Shown here: one piece after another, positions 7,410 to 9,742 of the stretch
How positions within the stretch are numbered: the first letter of the stretch is position 1
How the letters are laid out: each line of letters starts with the position of its first letter
NCBI GenBank assembly: GCA_028870615.1
Contig: JAGWPH010000127.1
Span: forward strand, 1 to 9,742
DNA length: 9,742 nt
DNA from: Betaproteobacteria bacterium
Lineage (GTDB): Bacteria > Pseudomonadota > Gammaproteobacteria > Burkholderiales > Ferrovaceae
Direction of reading: 5' to 3'
Notes under the pieces: model-generated
Database searches by the model: none
The model's input: the letters and a program-made list of their open reading frames with translations, nothing else
Told to the model about the DNA's origin: nothing
Translations under genes and position numbers: made by a program

Positions 7410-9060
7410 CACCTATCATGCGTGTGATCTGCCATTGCTGGGCAATGGACAGCACGTTGTTGATCACCCAGTACAGCACCAGACCCGCCGGGAAGAAAAA
7501 GAACATGACACTGAACGCCAGGGGCATGTACATCATGACCTTGGCCTGGACAGGATCCGGTGGCTTGGGGCTCATGCGTTGCTGCAAGAGCATGGATGCG
7601 GTCATGATCACTGGCAGGACGTAGTACGGATCCTGGGCAGAAAGATCATGGATCCAGCCAAAGAATGGCGCATGACGCAACTCTACCGACCCCAGCAACA
7701 CCCAATACAGCGCGATGAAAACGGGGATTTGAACCACCATGGGAAGACATCCACCAAGCGGGTTAATCTTCTCCGTTTTGTAAAGCTCCATCATGGCCTG
7801 GTTCATCCGGGCCTTGTCGTCACCATACTGTTCCTTGATCCGCGCCATTTTGGGCTGAACCAGGCGCATCCGTGCCATGGACTTGTAGCTTGCTGCCGAA
7901 AGCGGAAAGAAAATAGCCTTGATCAGCACCGTCAAAAGAATAATGGCCGCACCCCAATTGCCGACCCAGCTGTGAATCCACGACAAAACATAGAACAAAG
8001 GCGTGGCAATGATGGTCAGCCAACCGTAATCGATGGTCAGATCGAGTCCGGGGGCAAGTGTCTTGAGCTTGGAACCCTCTTGCGGCCCGGCATAGAGCGG
8101 CACCGAGAGTGTACCGGTCGCGCCAGGGGCAATTGCCCCCATGGGAAGGATCACGCCGGCGGTATAGAGATCGTTGCCCACCTTCCGTGTAAAAAATTCC
8201 CGCTGCATCCCGGTTGGGGGGAGCCACGCTGCCACAAAATAATGCTGCAGCATCGCAATCCAACCATTGTTGGCGCTGACGGGATAGTCCCGTTTTCCCT
8301 TGTCAATGTCAGCAAAAGGAATTTTCTGATACTTTGTAGCCTCTGTATAAACCGCAGGGCCGGTGTAAGTACTCACAAACCTAGGGTCTCCAGGAGGCGC
8401 CTTGGATACTCTCAGGAATTGAAAATAAGCTTCTGGTGACAACGGCACAGCGCTCAGATTGTGAACCACGGTCTCAATCGTCACCACATAGCTGCCCCGT
8501 TTGAAGTGGAAGATCTTGGCAACTTCCACAACGCCTGGTGTTGTGGCTCTTAGCGTAACGTCGAGGGTGTCCTGTCCCGGTTCGAGAACAGCCAGCGTTT
8601 TGTCCGCGGTGAACAATGTCGTGTGGTTGGGTAGCCCCGTGCCCAACAAACCACTTTGAGCCACATAAACCAGACTACTTTTGTCTTCCAGCAAATCAAC
8701 CGGCTTGATCTTGTCCTCAGCAGAAAAATGCTGGAGCAGTTTAATACTGCGAAGATCGGCACCGTCGGTATCAATTTCTGCATCCACGACATCCGTTTTA
8801 ACCCTGACGCGTTCCCCGTGATGCAGCCCTTCCAACTCAGGTCCTGCGGTAGCGGTGGTCGGCGGGACGGTGTTGTTGGTCCCTGTGGGTGCAACAACCG
8901 GCGCCTCAGGAAGTGTCGTGTTACTTGCCGGCAGGGAAGAGATCGTTGGTGTGCTCGGCGGTGTTTGCGGCGATGCGCGTTGAAATGTCTGCCAGGCGTC
9001 CCATAACATGAAGCTGGAAGCCGTAAAAATAACGAGCGGAATGATGCGTTGCATGTTCAT
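7396..9060 (-). CDS. yidC: Membrane protein insertase YidC (Oxa1 family, long Gram-negative form)
   Basis: The 554-aa inner-membrane insertase inserts proteins alone or with SecYEG; subunit c of ATP synthase, also encoded here, is a classic client. It has an N-terminal anchor (residues 6-20, IIPLVIFTASSFMLW), a Pro/Thr/Ser-rich linker (about 30-75), a large periplasmic beta-domain (about 80-340), then the conserved core: a hydrophobic segment around 343-387, the cytosolic hairpin SYKSMARMRLVQPK (391-404, carrying the arginine of the hydrophilic groove, probably R399), NPLGGCLPMVVQIPVFIALYW (433-453), PYYVLPVIM (478-486) and MYMPLAFSVMFFFFPAGLVLYW (510-531). The ATG at 9060 (MNMQRIIP) fits the family start; another ATG at 9054 is possible. 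Its 3' end overlaps mnmE. The C-terminal basic tail is short. Confidence 0.98.
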   Translation of the reverse strand: MNMQRIIPLVIFTASSFMLWDAWQTFQRASPQTPPSTPTISSLPASNTTLPEAPVVAPTGTNNTVPPTTATAGPELEGLHHGERVRVKTDVVDAEIDTDGADLRSIKLLQHFSAEDKIKPVDLLEDKSSLVYVAQSGLLGTGLPNHTTLFTADKTLAVLEPGQDTLDVTLRATTPGVVEVAKIFHFKRGSYVVTIETVVHNLSAVPLSPEAYFQFLRVSKAPPGDPRFVSTYTGPAVYTEATKYQKIPFADIDKGKRDYPVSANNGWIAMLQHYFVAAWLPPTGMQREFFTRKVGNDLYTAGVILPMGAIAPGATGTLSVPLYAGPQEGSKLKTLAPGLDLTIDYGWLTIIATPLFYVLSWIHSWVGNWGAAIILLTVLIKAIFFPLSAASYKSMARMRLVQPKMARIKEQYGDDKARMNQAMMELYKTEKINPLGGCLPMVVQIPVFIALYWVLLGSVELRHAPFFGWIHDLSAQDPYYVLPVIMTASMLLQQRMSPKPPDPVQAKVMMYMPLAFSVMFFFFPAGLVLYWVINNVLSIAQQWQITRMIGDGKR

Positions 9061-9068
9061 GAAAATTC

Positions 9069-9278
9069 TCAGGGTACAGGATCATAACCGCCTGGATGCC
9101 AGGGATGGCAACGGCACAGACGCTTCAATGCCATCGCTCCTCCGCGGGCAAGCCCATGGCGGCCAATAGCCTCGTAGGAATAATGGGAACAACTGGGTTC
9201 AAAACGACAGGACCTCCCCAGCAAAGGGCTTAGCCCAAGTTGGTAGGCGCGGATGAGAATTTGAATGAATCTCGACAT
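9069..9278 (-). CDS. yidD: Membrane protein insertion efficiency factor YidD
   Basis: The 69-aa protein is thought to act at the inner membrane to assist YidC-dependent insertion. The sequence has the amphipathic N-terminus [21 protein letters not shown], the family signature [16 protein letters not shown] (23-38) with C24 and C30, [19 protein letters not shown] (41-59) with C55 and C57, and the terminal GGYDPVP. Length is normal for the family. Its ATG at 9278 lies inside rnpA, giving a 49-bp overlap, and its stop is 8 bp before yidC. This is the conserved rnpA-yidD-yidC order, so the three are almost certainly co-transcribed. Confidence 0.97.
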   Translation of the reverse strand: MSRFIQILIRAYQLGLSPLLGRSCRFEPSCSHYSYEAIGRHGLARGGAMALKRLCRCHPWHPGGYDPVP

Positions 9279-9553
9279 TTCTGAACGCTCAGAGCCAGTA
9301 TCTCAAATTCCGTCGAGAGTAAATCGAACGTACCCGGGATAAATACCTTTCTGTGGAGTATGACCACATCCAGCCCGGCAAGTACTTCGATGTGACGCCT
9401 GAATAACTCGCGACACACTCGTTTCATGTAGTTTCGCCCAACAGCCTGCGCGCACACTTTCCGACCCACAATCAATCCCAAGCGCGCATGGGTTAGTCCA
9501 TTAGGGCGCGCCATCATACGCAGATGGTTCCCGGTGTGGCCACAGCGCCCCAC
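9230..9553 (-). CDS. rnpA: Ribonuclease P protein component (5' end uncertain)
   Basis: RnpA is the basic protein subunit of RNase P, which matures tRNA 5' ends together with the catalytic RNA. From GTG at 9553 the product is 107 aa with [19 protein letters not shown] (15-33) and the RNR-type motif [16 protein letters not shown] (37-52), which identify the family. The final helix region is acceptable. This GTG has AGG 8 nt upstream and is the first usable standard start codon, but it lies downstream of conserved N-terminal codons: the same frame reads SRDFQAVL just before it (9577-9554), matching the DFQ-x-V element of RnpA helix 1. So coding homology reaches further upstream than any ATG, GTG or TTG. 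A CTG at 9610 with AAGG 6 nt ahead, right after the rpmH stop, would give about 126 aa. A frameshift is the other explanation (see the next entry). Confidence 0.85.
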   Translation of the reverse strand: MGRCGHTGNHLRMMARPNGLTHARLGLIVGRKVCAQAVGRNYMKRVCRELFRRHIEVLAGLDVVILHRKVFIPGTFDLLSTEFEILALSVQKCRDSFKFSSAPTNLG

Positions 9554-9623
9554 TAAGACCGCCTGGAAGTCTCGGCTATCGGAAAGTTTTCCGAAGGCGA
9601 TTGGCTTCAGGGAGAGCCTTTAA
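9554..9623 (-). other. rnpA: Likely N-terminal coding part of rnpA, split between two frames
   Basis: This is the stretch between rpmH and the first standard rnpA start. In the rnpA frame (the same frame as rpmH, closed by its TAA) it reads KPIAFGKLSDSRDFQAVL after a CTG codon at 9610. In another frame, 9623-9588 reads [12 protein letters not shown], which resembles the LP-x-A-x-RLRK opening of RnpA proteins better, then meets TAG at 9578-9576. Leaving out the ten bases 9587-9578 would join them as RLRKSRDFQAVL, with the family's usual five residues between RL and F. Those ten bases form one arm of a 16-bp palindrome. Neither frame has ATG, GTG or TTG in this stretch. It may be a non-standard start, a real frameshift or a sequence error. 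Confidence 0.5.
9579..9594. repeat. 16-bp near-palindrome at the rnpA frame junction
   Basis: TCGGAAA (9579-9585) and TTTCCGA (9588-9594) are exact reverse complements separated by 2 bp. The hairpin sits exactly where the two candidate N-terminal frames of rnpA would need to join. Loops this small are more typical of a DNA template-switch scar than of a regulatory RNA hairpin, but function cannot be told from sequence. Confidence 0.6.
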
Positions 9624-9742
9624 ACAGCGAGGCGGACTCGTCCGCGCGCCCGGCGAGCATTGATGACCGCGCGCCCACCTCGGGTTTTCATACGAACGCG
9701 GAAGCCATGCGTACGCTTGCGCTTGGTCACCGACGGTTGGTA
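9620..9742 (-). CDS. rpmH: 50S ribosomal protein L34, lacking the first codons (cut by window edge)
   Basis: Forty codons plus a TAA stop are present, beginning [18 protein letters not shown] and ending GRVRLAV. L34 is a small, very basic protein of the large subunit. Family members start MKRT before (Y/F)QPS, so about four codons are missing and the full length would be about 44 aa. The [12 protein letters not shown] and RR-A-RGR-x-RL elements are characteristic. The stop codon is followed directly by the rnpA region, and its TAA overlaps the AAAGG that could serve as the rnpA ribosome binding site. In most bacteria dnaA and the origin lie on the other side of rpmH. Confidence 0.97.
   Translation of the reverse strand, partial: YQPSVTKRKRTHGFRVRMKTRGGRAVINARRARGRVRLAV

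Noticed and set aside
7213..8439. Long plus-strand open frame (408 codons) across mnmE and yidC
   Set aside because: It lies antisense to two genes with full family motifs, its translation is rich in His, Arg and Gln without recognisable domains, and it has no promoter or ribosome binding site. It is a shadow of minus-strand codon usage.

Overview
The window is a compact, origin-proximal chromosome segment of a betaproteobacterium. All thirteen genes lie on the minus strand. Reading with transcription (from base 9742 down to 1) the order is rpmH (5' end cut off), rnpA, yidD, yidC, mnmE, a parS-bearing gap, mnmG, rsmG, parA, parB, an atp promoter, atpI, atpB, atpE and atpF (3' end cut off). 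This order, the Proteobacteria-type ATP synthase subunits and the RnpA/YidC sequences suggest a betaproteobacterium, perhaps of the Nitrosomonadales/Gallionellaceae type. The genus is not resolved. The dnaA/oriC locus would be expected just beyond the right edge; that is inference from gene order, since none of it is visible here. If so, every gene is transcribed in the direction of replication.

Right block (7396-9742 and on to 6075): rpmH, rnpA, yidD, yidC and mnmE are packed with overlaps of 49 bp (rnpA/yidD) and 14 bp (yidC/mnmE) and a gap of 8 bp (yidD/yidC). They cover ribosomal protein L34, the RNase P protein, two membrane-protein insertion factors and a tRNA-modifying GTPase. The 5' end of rnpA is abnormal. 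The conserved N-terminal codons have no ATG/GTG/TTG start in frame, and the best family-like N-terminus sits in another frame, next to a 16-bp palindrome.

Centre (5914-6074): the only sizeable gap holds two near-consensus parS centromere sites, 31 bp apart, placed as the arms of a 14-bp perfect inverted repeat. They lie just upstream of mnmG-rsmG-parA-parB, which is itself packed with 4-bp overlaps and encodes the ParA/ParB proteins expected to act on these sites. MnmG and MnmE, the two partners of the cmnm5U34 tRNA modification complex, flank the parS gap.

Left block (1-1720): the start of the F-type ATP synthase operon (atpI, atpB, atpE, atpF), preceded by a strong sigma70-type promoter in the 68-bp gap after parB.

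I found no mobile element, CRISPR array, rRNA or tRNA gene, phage gene or defence system. This is ordinary core genome, and I see no previously undescribed multi-gene system. The observations most worth checking are the rnpA 5' end and the architecture of the parS pair.
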